Part shown: piece after piece, positions 23,994-37,163 of the stretch | Layout of the letters: the number at the start of each line of letters is the position of its first letter | How positions within the stretch are numbered: position 1 is the first letter of the stretch | Assembly: GCA_032173675.1 (NCBI GenBank) | Contig: JAVKPL010014701.1 | Span: forward strand, 1 to 64,000 | Length of the DNA: 64,000 nucleotides | Direction of reading: 5' to 3' | Source: Gastrolobium villosum | Lineage: Eukaryota; Streptophyta; Magnoliopsida; Fabales; Fabaceae | The notes under the pieces: generated by a model | Seen by the model: only the letters and a program-made list of their open reading frames with translations | What the model was told of the DNA's origin: nothing | Databases searched by the model: none | Position numbers and translations under genes: made by a program

Positions 23994-26900
23994 TGTAACA
24001 TCCCGTCCAATTAGGAATCTATTTAAATTGCAATTAGGAATGTGGCAGAGTACTTGCCTTCGAATTATATAAATGTTTGGTTTAGGATGGAGTTAAATTA
24101 AATTAGTGCAATTATTTGAATTACAATGGTAGGTGAGTACCTATTTTAGGCATGTGAGACTCTAGTTAAAAGTATAGGAATAATTTAATTGTGACATATA
24201 GAAAGCATAATGCTACTTAGACTATATGGGAACTAATAATTTCGTGGGCCAGTTCATAAAATAGTAGAACCCTTGCACTTGAATTGTTGGGTCCAATCAC
24301 ACCAATGACCGACGGTCCAAAGGCCTTAAGGAGGATTTAGGTTCAGCCCAAATCATTTATCTATCCTCACCTTATCTTAAGAATCTTACAAGGCAACCCA
24401 TGATTGGCAAAGGATCAACACATGGCAAAATTCAACCACTTGGTATTCCTTTGTTCCATGCGCTGATATGGGCAGAAAGCAATCTGAATGCTTGTGCCAT
24501 TAGGCAATCTCAATCAGCCTTTTTTAACATGCATCCAATGGGAGAGGTGTGATCAGTTTGCATGTCATTCCATTGGGTAGAAATCCCTCACCCATTAACC
24601 CTCTTTTGTCCGCATGAAAGGGAGAAAGAGCCAAGTTATTTTTGGTATTTGGTTAGCCTTTTTAATCAGCATTCAAACCTGTATTCTTTTTCACTAAGCG
24701 CTGAAGGTGTAGGACAATATATGGAAGATTTACCTTAGTGAATCAGAACAAAACTTAGCCATTCCATCTCCCCCTTTCCCCGAGAAACCGTGAGCTGAGT
24801 AGGGTAAGAACATCAAGATAAAATTTCATATCATCATTTCCTTTCTTGCTACAAACCGTGAACCCCACTAGAGGTAGGACACCAACAAAAATCTCTGCAC
24901 CTTTTTCCAGTCACCTCCTTCACAAACCGTGGACCTCTTTGAAGGACAACCAAAGTTCTAAACACATTCTTCTCTTCCTGACTTGTTCGACCAGTACTAG
25001 GATTCAGGGAGGTAAAGTATTTCCTTCATTTTTCCCTGTTCACTCGTGCTCCTCTTCGATTTTACAAGGATTTCTTCTCTTGGTATGCAGCTGAAAACTC
25101 GAAGAAGTGTGAGGCTACTTGTTCAACCTTCGTGATTGTTCTCTACCCGATTTAGTGAAGCCTTGGGGTGCATGCGATTAGGTGGGAATCTGAAATCAAC
25201 TCTCTCCCAATCTCCCAACTCTACGTTAGAGGTACACTAGGAGAACTTGGTTGTCATCTATTTTCTTTACATTTTGTCTTGTTGAGAACCTCATGGTCAC
25301 TTGATACATGCAACCCTTAATCGAGTTTAAGACTAAGAAAAATAGTTCCTTACCTTTAGTTGGATGGTTCCTTTGGACTAGAAAAAAATTAGTAAAATTT
25401 GTATGTGCTAAGAATTTTATAGACAGCATGTTGAAGCCCTTTTATTGTCCCCTTTGTCGTGTAGAAATGTTATTTAGATGAATAATTTAGGCACCTAATA
25501 ATGGGCTGTAAACTGATTCTGTATGTTGGACTTTTTCGCTATTACTCGTTAGTAAATTAATAGGACAACATGCTATATGTTTCCCTTTAGCGCACCAATG
25601 GCTTAGAGAAGTGGAAAATATATGAAGAAAAATCATGAGACCCTTTTGTATGAAAGCCGAATTGGGGACTGAGAAACTGAATCTTTCTAGGGTTGAAAAG
25701 TTGGAACTTTTCACCGTACATGTTGTTAAAAAAAATTGATATGAGGTCAGAAAATAAATTCATTTTGAAGACCATTAAAACCTATTGTGAACTTTGGGAA
25801 ATTCTATTTTCTAGCACATAATGGAATACATTAAGGGCGAAAAAATAGTTGGCACTAGAGGCATAATAATTCTACTAAGGCATAAGAGTTAGAGCCTAGA
25901 AATTATTTGTGACTTATTGGAAAAATTGTATAAAATTCTGATTTGGTGCATTTGTATATTAGGTGCGCGAAACCCCTAGGATCGTGGACTGTTTTGGTGC
26001 TTTTTGTTTAGCATTTGTGGCACGTGAGGTAAGTGTTCGGTGGTTAAACCTTTTGTGACTGTTGACTTAGGTCAGAGATCTTTGATTTGTTGCTCCCATG
26101 GATTTGTGTCCCAACCGAAATTCTATTTTGTAAAAAAATGAAATCTATTTTGAAATGTAACTATTGGGTATTCGGTTGTGTTAAGGACACAATATGCTTT
26201 GAAATGTTGGTGTTATAGTAATGTGAACTATGACCTATGATGATGAATGATGATGATGAGCATGAACATCATAACCTTACATTTTATCATGTGCGTGTGA
26301 AGCAAAGCATAGCATCCCATGCATCCATATACATACAATTTTGAAAAATGGAAGAATTGATGAAAAGAAGCATATGTTTGAGCACGCATCATATAGGCAT
26401 CCCTCAGTTACCAGGATATGGGACACTTGGCTTTAGTCCGCATAGGCCTCAATTCGAATTCCCACATGTTGGAGCTAAAATTGGGATATCCATTAAGTTA
26501 GTATGCGCACACTAGTGCTATGCATACAATATGATGGCGTTATATACGCAACATGTGCATTTTGACATCCTACGAAAATGATTACGAAAATGATTGGTGA
26601 TGTGACAATGTTGGAAATTCTGCATCTAAGTTAATACTGTTGCATTATTGGATTTTCTACCACACTACTGGGATTTTTCTCACCCTTTGGGTCTCAATTT
26701 TTATAAAATTGCAGGAGGGCGAAGAAGAATATAATTATTTAGTTATTTTGGATAATTGTTGTTGAATGCTGCTGATTGGAATTTCTGCTATTGTCTGCTA
26801 TGTCTGTTGGATGTTGGCTGACTTTGCTATGTTGATGTAATAAATATTTTGGGAACATGGGCTACCATTAGAAGAGTGATTTAATTTGTTGTTTTAAGAT

Positions 26901-27346
26901 TTTTATGGTCAGCTTGTACTTTGGAAGATTCTTGTTACGTTTTGCGAAAACAATTTCTCAACGTTTTTAATGCGATTTTCTAAACTGATTTAGCGAGCAC
27001 TTTGCGAGTTCTGTTTCTGGGGCTCCAGACCTCCCATTCGCTTATAATTTATATGCACTCGAAGCCCCAGATGTCTAGTTTCCTTGCGTCAAAGAATTTT
27101 TTTTTAAGCTATTGAATTCGAATTTATACGATTTTTACAAGGCAGCAAGGTTTTCAGGAGAATTACTATTTCAGCAAGCCAAATATTTTGTAAAGTTTCA
27201 CTCTGATTTTCGTAAGTAACCAGATTTCAAATTAAGACTTTAATTAGTAACTTAAAATGCAGTTTCAGTATTTAAAACAATGACATTACGACTCTAATCC
27301 GCTTAGCGGACATCTCCCTGGGATGCATACAGGGGAGGGTGTCACA
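23994..27346 (+). mobile_element. Element B 3' LTR
   Basis: This 3.35-kb LTR is the longer, more complete copy; it keeps the stretch at 26730-26960 that the 5' LTR has lost. The GC box is shortened to CCC-TTT-GGG at 26683-26691. It ends GGGTGTCACA, then TSD TGCCA. Confidence 0.93.
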
Positions 27347-27900
27347 TGCCATAAACAGTTTCAACCCTTTTGCACTGGGTCACCAAATCAGCAAAATTCC
27401 TAACAGCAGTATTAGACATTCTCTTTGCTATCTTCTCATTTAATCCCCTCTTAAATTTAGCAGATAAAAACTCAGGAGTCGGCAGCATACCCCCGTAGTT
27501 CGCAAACTTCACTAATTCATTAAACTTTGCCACATAGGCATCAACAGTCATGGTACCCTGTACCAATTTATCAAACTTACCTTGTTTTGCTTCCCGCACA
27601 TCCCTGGGAAAATACTCTTCATGAAATAGCCTTTCAAATAACGCCCAAGTAATTTCTTCCCCCTGAATAGTAAAAGGGCGAGATTCATTGTACCACCACT
27701 CATGGGTATCCCCCTCAAGCATATACACAGAATAGAGAAGTCGATAGGGATCCTGGCATCTCATAACTTGGAATATTTTCTCCACCCCCATCAACCAAGT
27801 AGTCACTATCTTTGGGTCCCTTGACCCCTGAAATGCTGGCGGCTTGTGTTTTCTAAAAGAAATGAGCATCTGCTTATCAGTACTAGCAAATACCTGCCCA
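27347..27900 (-). pseudogene. Element A gag, central part
   Basis: On the minus strand this carries the retrotransposon gag domain: KPPAFQGSRDPKIVTTWLMG, VEKIFQVMRC, EEITWALFERLFHEEYFP and FNELVKFANYGG. It is open for 175 codons and ends at the insertion of element B (VETVYG). Upstream it connects across CACTA element K with the gag N-terminus without loss of frame once one TSD copy is removed. It is the best preserved part of element A. Confidence 0.88.
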
Positions 27901-29933
27901 CACTACTAGAAAATGCTGAAATTGCGACGGAAATTTGCGATAGAAAATAATCCGTCCCAAATTGGGATGGAAATTGCTACGAAAAATCAGTCGTCGCAAT
28001 TTGAGACGGATATTGCGATCATAAAATAATTACGATGGAAATATGTCAAAATTTTGGTCACTAAAGAATTGGAAGCAAATTTCGTCGCATTGTTGTCGCA
28101 AATTGTGACGAAAATTAATTCAGTCGCAAAAATGAAAAACTTGCGATGGGTATTTATGACGGAAATGTTTATGACGGGCAAACCAATCGCAAACTTTGGG
28201 AGCAAACTTTGCGACGACTATGAGAGTTAATCCGTTGCAATTTGCGATGGAATTTGCGACGGTTTTATTATATATGATTTGTGACGGATTTTGCGATGAT
28301 ATTCCACTTGTATTTTGCAACGGAATTGCATTCCATCGCAAATTTTGAAATTTGATTTTTCTTAATTAATAATCTTATACATATCTTATATAAAAACATA
28401 TAGACAACTGACAATAAACAATTGTTGCGCAATTTTGCAAATGAAAATATATCTGTCACAAATTGGGACGAAAATTTTCCTTCACAATTTGAAAAATAAA
28501 ATTAGCGGACTTTTTAAATTTCAAAATTCAAAAATATTGCCAAAATTTGCGTCCGAAAATATATCCGTCACAAATTGCGACGGAAATTTCCGTCGCAGTT
28601 GAAAAAATAAAATTGGCGGGCTTTTAAAAATTCGAAATTTAAAAAATTGCGGAATTATGCGACGGAATAGATATCCGTCCCAAATTGCGACGAAAACTTT
28701 CCGTCGCAAAAATGCTGTTAAGTACAAAAATTAACTTCACAGATTTCATTTATCTTTCAACTCAATTCTCTCTCATTTTTTTCTACATTTCGTGAAAAAC
28801 AAACATTCATCACATCACTTTCATCTCCATTTCACTATACCATTTTCATATATCCTTCTATAGTCTCATTTCCATAGCTTCCCTTCCATGACTCCCTTCC
28901 ATATCCATTTCCTATCTTTTTGGTTTAATTTTCTTTGTTTTTAGGTTCTCCAAAATGACTTCAATTTGTCAAATCCATCGACCGAGCTCAAAAAAAGGAA
29001 GGACAAGCTCAAGTGTCTTGTTCAATTCTCAAACTCATTCTTCATGGTAGCCATTGTTATCACCTATCTTTTTTTGTTTTAGAATTTTTTTATTGATATA
29101 ATCTTTGCTATTTTATTTTTCTTCAAATTTGTGTAGGATGTAAAATGTCAAGGTTAGTTGCTTCAATATGTAAGTCACATGTGAATCCCTATGTACTTCT
29201 TTGATGAAAAATTTAGTTTTTGAATTTTTGTGTGGTTAATTAATATTGAAATTTTATATATGCAGAACCATTGTCTTCTCTCACTCCCAAATGGTTGTGT
29301 TTTGTGGGAATTGCCAGACGATTTTGTGGCTTCCAACTAGTGGAAGTACTAGAGTAATGACGCTTGTTTGATGTAGTTACTAAGAATCTTTTGTGATCTT
29401 TATTAAAATCTAAATCTAGAAAATAAATGAATTTATTATTTTATTTTTTTTAGTAATTTTGCGACGGAATTTTTAGGATATTCCATCGCAAATTCAACAG
29501 TTGATTGCAATGGTATTTTTTATTCCATCGCAAATTGCGACGGAAATTTTAAATTTTTCATCGCAATTTGTGACGGTATTTTTTTAAGTCGTTGCATATT
29601 TTTGACTCATTTTTGCGACGGTATGCTAATATTTTTCCGTCGCAAATTTGCGATAAAGTTTGCGACGAATTTTCTGTCGCAATTTCGATGGTATAAGTCT
29701 ATATGCAGCTCAATCTTTTGCAACGGAAAATGTTGTTTTGCGATGGAAAAAATCCATCGCAATTTGCGACGGAAAATAATCAGCTAAAATGTCATCGCCA
29801 ATTTTGTTTGCGGTGAGGGTTTTTGCGACGACCTTTTTCCATTGCAAATTCTATCACAAAGTGTATTTGCGATGAAAATTGCCAATTTTGCGACGGAAAT
29901 TGCCCGTGGCAAATTAACTATTTTCTAGTAGTG
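27901..29933. mobile_element. CACTA element K, non-autonomous
   Basis: The ends read CACTACTAGAAAATG and, inverted, CACTACTAGAAAATAG, with a 3-bp TSD CCA at 27898-27900 and 29934-29936. Dense subterminal repeats of TTGCGACGGAAAT and its complement occupy 27915-28730 and 29455-29920, the binding-site arrays typical of CACTA transposons. The 700-base core (28740-29450) has no transposase motif; a short frame MTSICQIHRPSSKKGR near 28955 is unidentified. It sits in the gag gene of element A. A transposase from a related element would have to move it. Confidence 0.93.
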
Positions 29934-30319
29934 CCAGCAACCCCAGAAGACTGAGCAGCAACAAAAGGATCCATAGAAGGCTCTGGTATATAAGTAGGAC
30001 CAGTAGTGTGGTGACTAGCCTCGCCAGAATGACGACTAGCCCTACTCCCCTCCTGCTGAGGTGTAACAGATGGCGTACGGGTATGAGTCTCCGTAGCCGT
30101 ATGTGGAGGAGAATCATCCCTCCTGTGCCGAGGCCTATCTGCCCTCATCTCATTCATGAAGGCATGCATCATATCCTGATTATTTTTCATCAAGGTCTTG
30201 GTCATATTTCTATTTGCAGCAGTCTCTTCCTGTAGAGCATTCAGAACTGCAGTAATAGGATCTGGTGCTGCTAGACGACCTGCACCTCGGGTTCCACGGT
30301 GACCTCGTGCCCTACTCAT
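29934..30319 (-). pseudogene. Element A gag N-terminus
   Basis: The start is the ATG at 30319, giving MSRARGHRGTRGAGR, the basic start usual for Tekay gag. An alternative upstream ATG at 30364 lies in the leader and its peptide has no family likeness. The protein continues through an Arg/Ser/Thr-rich stretch to AAQSSGVAG at the CACTA insertion. Confidence 0.8.
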
Positions 30320-30460
30320 GATATCTGTACATGTAACACAAAGGAATGAGCTGATCAGACCCACACTGAGGAATCAAATATACATTAATCATAAACAGTT
30401 CACAGATAGTTATGCAACACAAAATACAGTTATACATTATTAGAGTTCCCTTACAAAACT

Positions 30461-30472
30461 GCTATGATACCA
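30461..30472 (-). other. Element A primer binding site (initiator tRNA-Met)
   Basis: On the minus strand TGGTATCATAGC lies five bases after the LTR end GGGCTGTTACA. It differs at one base from TGGTATCAGAGC. It fixes the orientation of element A and of its LTR family. The leader 30320-30460 shows no gene. Confidence 0.85.
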
Positions 30473-30477
30473 TAAAA

Positions 30478-31471
30478 TGTAACAGCCCATTGTACACCGG
30501 TATTGTTAACATTAATTATGATATTAAGCGCAGTTACAATCACAACAATTCATTTATGTAAATGCGAGTAAACTTTTTCCGTTTATTACGCGAGCATTTA
30601 AAATCGTAAAAGCGTAATAAATAAAAGCTGTGACCGTAACTGTAAACTCTTTGCGGAATAAATATTTAAACTATTTTTATAACTCACTTCCCTCAAGTAA
30701 CTAAGGGGTTCCCATAAACGCACTTTGCTAATTTCTCACTTTTACGTTTTCTACCTATCCGAACATGGTTCGATCTTTAATTTTCTGCGGACAAAATGCA
30801 TGGCACGAACCTCTCATCTTTTGATATGTTATTCTAAACTTAATTACCTTTCTAGGAAGCTACCACACGAGTTATTTTGATCCCGTTTGCTCCGGATATC
30901 GCCGTTTGAAGTTGGACAAGCAAAGCTACCAGCCAACCCCAAAACAGCTCCTAACATCCTTCACTCAATCAATTACTGCAGAAAATCCACTCAACCAATT
31001 GCACTCAAATTTTTATACTACTAGCTAGACACCTCAAGCTTAAATTTTATATATCATAAACCTAAATTGACCAAGAAACGAAGCGGGAATAAATTTCCCA
31101 AACTTGGTCCAGAACTGCCCAATGTGTAGTAGCCCACTGAATAGTCCGTGGTCTCTGCCACCTACAGGCCGACAACCAACCCAGATTTTGAATTTTTACC
31201 AAAAGATAAAGGAAATCTCAACCTTCAAAACGGCGTATGGCACGTCCGTATCGGACCTCTGTGGAGGGGGATATGCTCTCCCGAAGTTCGCCTAAATTCT
31301 GCCAATTTATAGAAAATTTGCCAGAATTTCCTTTATTTTTTCAATAATCTCCAAATTTGCAAAAGTGAACTAAGACCTCAAATGTACCTAATAGTCATTG
31401 GGTAGCACACACAAGCACCAACAATGACTTGGGGCTCTTACAACCCATCACAGTTTCTATTAAATCATACA
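30478..31471 (-). mobile_element. Element A 5' LTR, segment 1 of 3
   Basis: It begins TGTAACAGCCCATTGTACACC next to the primer binding site. It breaks at TTAAATCATACA, where solo LTR B' is inserted, and resumes at 50473. The unbroken order is seen in LTR I near 14100-14160. The three segments add up to 3.0 kb of an expected 3.7 kb; the rest lies beyond element F, outside the window. Confidence 0.88.
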
Positions 31472-34400
31472 TGTGATACCCTCCCTTGTATGCATCCAAG
31501 AGAGTTGTCTGCTAAGCGGATTAGAGTTCTATCGCTATTACTTTATATATTGAAAATGCATTTTTAAGTTAATATTAAGCTCTTAAGTTGAAAATTGATT
31601 GCTCACGAAAATCAGAGTGGAACTTTAAAAATACATAGCATGCTGAAATTATTTATTTTCCTGAAAACATTTTTGTCTTGAAAAATTCGTATAAGATCGA
31701 GTTCAACAGATTAAAAAAAATATTCTTTGCTATATAGAAAGAGCACATCTGGGGCTTCGTGTGCATATAAAATAATAGCAAATCGGAGGTCGTTAGCCCC
31801 TCGAAACATAACTTGCAAAGTACTCGCAAAATAGTTTATAAAGCTGCTTCCAAAACGTTAAGAATTTTTTTTCGCAAAACGTAACCAGGATTTTTCCAAA
31901 GCACTAACTGATCATAAAAGTCATAAAAACTTCAAAATGAAACATGTTTCAACAATAATCCAATCTTCCAAAATATTACATCAAATATCATAACAGCCGA
32001 CATCCATAAGACAAGCAGACAGCAGCATAAATTCCAAACAGCAGCAGTAACAACAAATATCCCAAAACAATTACGTCATTAGATGCTTTTCCATCCTCCT
32101 GCAATTTTATAAAAATTGCAGCCCCAAAGGGGTGAGAAAAATCTCAGTAGTGTGGCAACAAAACCAATAATGCAACAGTACTAACTAGATACAGAATCAC
32201 AAAACAGTCGCTTCATCAAGTGAAATCCGACAGATAATAATAATATCATAGCGTATATAACGCCTAAGAATAATATCATAGCATATATAACGCCTAAGAG
32301 TTGCGTATATAACACCAAAGGTGTACGCTCATAGCACAATAGTGCGCGTACTAACAAGCACAGTGGAGGTCCCTAGGTGGCTCCTCAAGAGGCTTCCAAC
32401 TGCGACCTATGCGGACTGAAGCCAAGTGTCCCATACCCTGGTACCGTAGGGATGCCTATATGATGCGTGCTCAAATGTATGCTTACTTTTCATAATTCTT
32501 TTCAGAAATCCGCATGAAATTTATGCATGTATGCTATGTCATGGTTCGCACACAAACAACAAAATTCATGATATGCGTATGCATGACTAGATATTATTCA
32601 AGATAGCATATATCTCATGGATTTTCCCATATCAAGATGTCGAATCATAATTAATCCTCAAAACAAATATCCAGCATATTATACCATGAGCAGAATCCAA
32701 ATAACATATACAAAAGTTCCAAACCGAAACACAAGAGAGCAACGTTCACAATCTATGCACTAGCTAGCAGTCACAGAAGGTAATGCCACCAGACACTTAC
32801 CTTGGATGCGTTCAGCCTTTTTAACCAATTGAATCATAAAATCCAGCCTACTCACATAGAGTTGTGCGCACCTAATCAAGTGCACCACAGTCAGAATTTT
32901 ATTCATACATTCATATTATTCAAATGCCAATTCCATGCCTTCCAAATTCTTGTATTTTACTCAGATTAACATGCTTTTTATACTAACCAAATTCCTGACT
33001 TCATACTAATTTAATGACTGATTAATAGTAGTAAAATCCTAAGTCTCTCAAGCATGGCTAGGTTCGGTTTTCAACACACAAGAGATGTTCAGGATATCAC
33101 TTACATCACCAACACTTCTATGCCTATGGGGTGCGCTAAGGGCAGCCTCTATACAAGCTGTACCATACAATTTTACACATGCAACATTAGCCACTTTCAC
33201 CAATTTCAACAAGGCAGAATTCCCAACAAAGAGACTATGTTACAGCAAAACAACTACTCTTTATGTGTGTGACCACAAGCCCCAAACGGTTCAACATGGC
33301 AGAAATAAGAAAACAAAAATAACAAAAGAACTACTCTTTAGCATACACTTGTGAGTTCGGTTTCTAGGCCAGAAGCTATGGGCATCTAATGTGTCTGATT
33401 CCAAAATATTTTCTACAAAGCTCAAGAGTGATAGGACAGGGTCTAAAGCAAGCTGGTCATACAGTTTTAATATATTCCAAGTTTAATCCAATTTTCCAAA
33501 GTTTCCCAAGCCTACCCATACGGTCTTCCACCTTAAAGAGGTTCATGATTTTTATCTACATTTTCCACATTTCTACTCCTATGGTGCGCTAGAAGGGGGA
33601 AGCCTAGAGCATGCTGCCCAATTATTTTTATTCATGCAAATTTGATGCACAATAAGGCCCAACAATTTTATAACGCAGCTATGTTCCAAACTCACAACGA
33701 GATCAATTACAGCTTACATACACTACATTCAAGGCTGCTTACAAATTCAAATTAAAGCTCACATGGCTGTTCATAAAATCTTGGTTTAAGGCTCACATGC
33801 ATTACCTCTTACGGCTGTTCTAAAAGGGGAAGAATATGATTGAAGTGAATGACCAAATGAAAACACTATTCTAACATGCATGTTGGGACCGAGATAAAGA
33901 AAGGAGGGAACCGGTTTTGTTGGTACCTTCTAGCAGCCACACAACAGCCACCATTCGCTCAAAACAGTTCTTCTCCCTCAAGCTTTCCAAGTGGGTCCGA
34001 TTCAGCTAGATTCTGCGGAAGGAAGAACCAGCTCAGTACCGAATCAGATACACACAAGGGACATTCAATCAAAACGATTCAAGTAGCTTAGAGCAAGGGG
34101 GAAAAGAGAATACATCACCTCCTTGAATGAGAGATCTTGGTCGAACACAAGGGAAGCAGCAAACTGAAAAGAAGGACTTGAATCTCAATCTGCATGCAGA
34201 GAGAGAGACCTCCATCAAGCTGCACAGGGCACTAGCGAACCAGGAACTTGGGGTACCCTACCTCCTCTGGTTGCATTTCGGCAGAATGACACGGGGAGGG
34301 AGGAGAGAAGCTTGGATGTTGAGTTCCTCTCTTAAGGAGGTTCATGGCTTTGTACAAAAATCAAAATCGGTGGAGGTGATTGAAGTTTTGTTTCTTGGTT

Positions 34401-34828
34401 CTCTTCCCTTAAATCAGACGGTGTAGGAAGAATGATAGGAACAAACCCCCCAGCTTTGGGGTTCCACACTCACGCATAGGGAGGAGAAAGGAGCCTAATG
34501 TGCGGCTGAGTTTGGGTCACGGCAGAATTGATGAACACCCAGCAAGCTCCACCCGTAAACGCATAGAGAGGAGAATGTGATGTAAAGGCAGAATGATATA
34601 ATCTGATTTAGAAGGTAAAAACAGAGGAGCTATACTCCTATGAGGCGTACAATGAGAGAAGATAAGATGGGATTGAGTGTGTGGGGTTGGACCAATAAGA
34701 AAACATGCAATCTCTTTAGTTTCTTATCATTGGCTGAAGGGGTGGCTAGGGCTGATTGCCTTTAGTAATTAACCAGAATATTACCTTATTTCCTTCCTAT
34801 TATGCGCACAAGTATGAGAGGGATGTTA

Positions 34829-36141
34829 TGTTAGCATATGGGTGTCCTAGAGATAATCTTTTGATTAAATAAAGGACACTAGATGTAGAACTTTGTTTGT
34901 CGCAAATAAATGTAAGCACTATTTATTCAGTTTCATATTGTGTCTCGATATTACTGTTAATATTATATGAACAAACTGGATAAACCCCTTGGAATAGAAC
35001 AGGTATCTCTTGAGTATCTGTGATGAGATCACGATCATGAGGATTCAAGGATATTGCATGTCTATTCCTAATTATATGTTCCTAGTCTAGAGACACTGAG
35101 TTTGGGGATCAGTGATCTCGAGTAAAGACTAGTACGACTTATCTACTTGTATATGGATACAAGGTAAAGACCTTATGAGCTGCAGATATGGAGATATCTT
35201 AGCTAAAGTCGTGGGTGGACCTATAAGAGTATAGCTCGCACTGAACAGACCCAAAAGAGACTCTATGAGGAAATCTCACAGATAGTGTCATTAGAGTAAT
35301 CTCTTTATGTTTGGGTATGTCTTTCCTTAGACCAGAAGTTATTACCTAGACTGTGTTCTTGAAGGCATGTTTTGATTGTATGCCTCGTCTGTCTGAAACA
35401 TGGAGACTCATAGGTATACTGTTGCGCGTGTCCTTAAAGGGCACGGGGCTAGGGTAATAAGCTGAAGGAATTCGTCAAATCTCTGTGAGAGGTTAGGTTA
35501 TCTGTAAACCGGAGAAATCGGGATGACATTTATAGGGACTCGGGAATCTATGCATAGTAAAAGAGATCATGAGATGATCTGCCTTTAGAGTCAGTTAATT
35601 GAAGATTCCCTATTTCAAATAAAGCTTACCCTAAACCGCAGGGGTTGATACATTTCCTTACCCTAGATTAATGGGAAGATAACCGAGACGAAGGGAAATA
35701 CATACGGCAACCAAATATGTGCAATAGGTTGATCAAGTCATTAATCTGACTAGTTCTGGGGCAACAAAGCATTGTTAGTGCTCTGTGTTGTCATTAATTG
35801 GGTTATGGGCTTGTTGGGCCCAAGCCCAGTTATGTCAGAAGCTAAGTTGAACCTAATGGGTCACACACTAACACCTTGTAGTCATGATGGACTAGCTTTA
35901 AAGGTATTGGGCCTAATAATGGTTGTTAGCCCAAGAAGCTGTTTGGAAGCCCACCTAAATGGGTGGGTGGTGCATGGAGTTTAGTAATGGGCTTGGATAG
36001 TCCAAGCCATTACTAATTAATTTAATTAGTTAAATTAATAATCAAATATTTGAATTTCGAATTTTGAATTTGAAATTTGAATTTTGAAATTTGAATTTAG
36101 AATTTGAATTTCGAAATTCGAATTTTGAATTTGAAATTTGA

Positions 36142-36173
<32 letters not shown>

Positions 36174-37149
36174 GATTGGAATTTTGAAATTCGAATTTTG
36201 AATTTGAAATTTGAAATTTGGAATTTTGAATTTTGAATTTGAATGTTTGAACGTTTGAATTCAAGTGTTTGAATTCGAATTTGAATTGGTTTTGAAAAGT
36301 TGTTTCATAACAAAAGGATAAGACAGGATCTTATTGGAGCATATTCCTTGGATCAAGAAGCATCTTTGGAGGCACTTCCTTGGCTGTTTGGTGCGCAAGT
36401 TTTAGGTGATAAGAATGTCATCTTATCACTTAAAACAAACCTCCATTCAGATTTGGTGGTTGAGGGAATCAGTGGGTGAGTTGATTCAAATTTTGAATGC
36501 AACTACTCAATATATTTGGACCCTTTCTAGGGCTGAATTATGCGCATGAAAAGTATATACTATATGATAGTTTATGAATTTAAGATTAAATTATTTTGAA
36601 CTTAATTTCATGTGGATAAGATTGGAGGTTGTTGGCAAAATTTGTTTTGCAACAACTCCACCTTATCCTCCCTAATCCATGCGCAAATTTCAAATGATTT
36701 TGAAATTTTGTTTTCATTTTGAATGATTTAAATCCCTCCCCCTCTCCAAGTGTGCGCATGACTTGTTCCTCACCTTAGGGTTTTGTGAAAAACCTAGCCA
36801 ACTCTCCTCCATCTATGCACCATTCTGTAGGGTAGCTCACTACACCTTTCCAAACAGAATACCTAGCCTCCACCTTCACCACTTGTGCGCATAGCAAGCC
36901 TCACTGTGGTGTTCATCTGGTGGCTTTCAAGAAGGAGTTCTTGCACCATTGACGAACGGTGGTGTGGATCACCATTAGAGGGTTTGAACCCTTCAAGCCT
37001 GACATCTGATCTCCCTGACTGATCAGGCCGAAAACAAGGTAACATCATGTTGTCTTAAAGCATGAACCTATGTGTGCTTGTATGTTCCGCAGTAAAATTT
37101 TTGTTTTACACCTTACATGCATCGGCCTTCAAAGGCCATTTTACTTTCA
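34829..37149 (+). mobile_element. Element C 5' LTR
   Basis: It is 2321 bases long and pairs with 47776-50088. It ends in CATCGGCCTTCAAAGGCC and TTTACTTTCA. It contains a GAATTT-rich array. The two LTRs differ by scattered substitutions and by a small deletion in the 3' copy near 49880 (GGAGTTCTT missing). Confidence 0.95.
36049..36288 (+). repeat. GAATTT-rich simple array in the 5' LTR of C
   Basis: About 240 bases are built from short variants of TTTGAATTT and TTTGAAATTC. It is nearly self-complementary in composition, since GAATTC and AAATTT are palindromes. It occurs in both LTRs with small length differences. Confidence 0.85.
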
Positions 37150-37151
37150 AG

Positions 37152-37163
37152 TGGTATCAGAGC
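37152..37163 (+). other. Element C primer binding site (initiator tRNA-Met)
   Basis: TGGTATCAGAGC is an exact match to the 3' end complement of initiator tRNA-Met, two bases after the 5' LTR. Confidence 0.95.

Larger units (their letters stand above)
16134..27346 (+). mobile_element. Element B: full-length Tekay-clade Ty3/gypsy retrotransposon
   Basis: It is bounded by two LTRs beginning TGTAACATCCCGTCC and ending GGGTGTCACA, with TSD TGCCA at 16129-16133 and 27347-27351. The order is LTR, initiator-Met primer binding site, gag, protease, reverse transcriptase, RNase H, integrase with chromodomain, polypurine tract, LTR, which is Ty3/gypsy order. The chromodomain places it among chromoviruses, and its protein motifs fit Tekay/Del. 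By eye the first 400 bases of the two LTRs differ at roughly 4% of sites. It interrupts the gag gene of element A. Coding is broken by many stops, so it cannot move by itself. Confidence 0.95.

Noticed and set aside
27901..29933. Regular short repeats as a CRISPR array
   Set aside because: The motifs occur on both strands with uneven spacing and lie at the ends of a CACTA element in plant DNA.
34127..34426. 99-codon frame MRDLGRTQGKQQ in solo LTR B'
   Set aside because: It is within an LTR, lacks homology I can recognise, and its counterpart in element B LTRs is not open.
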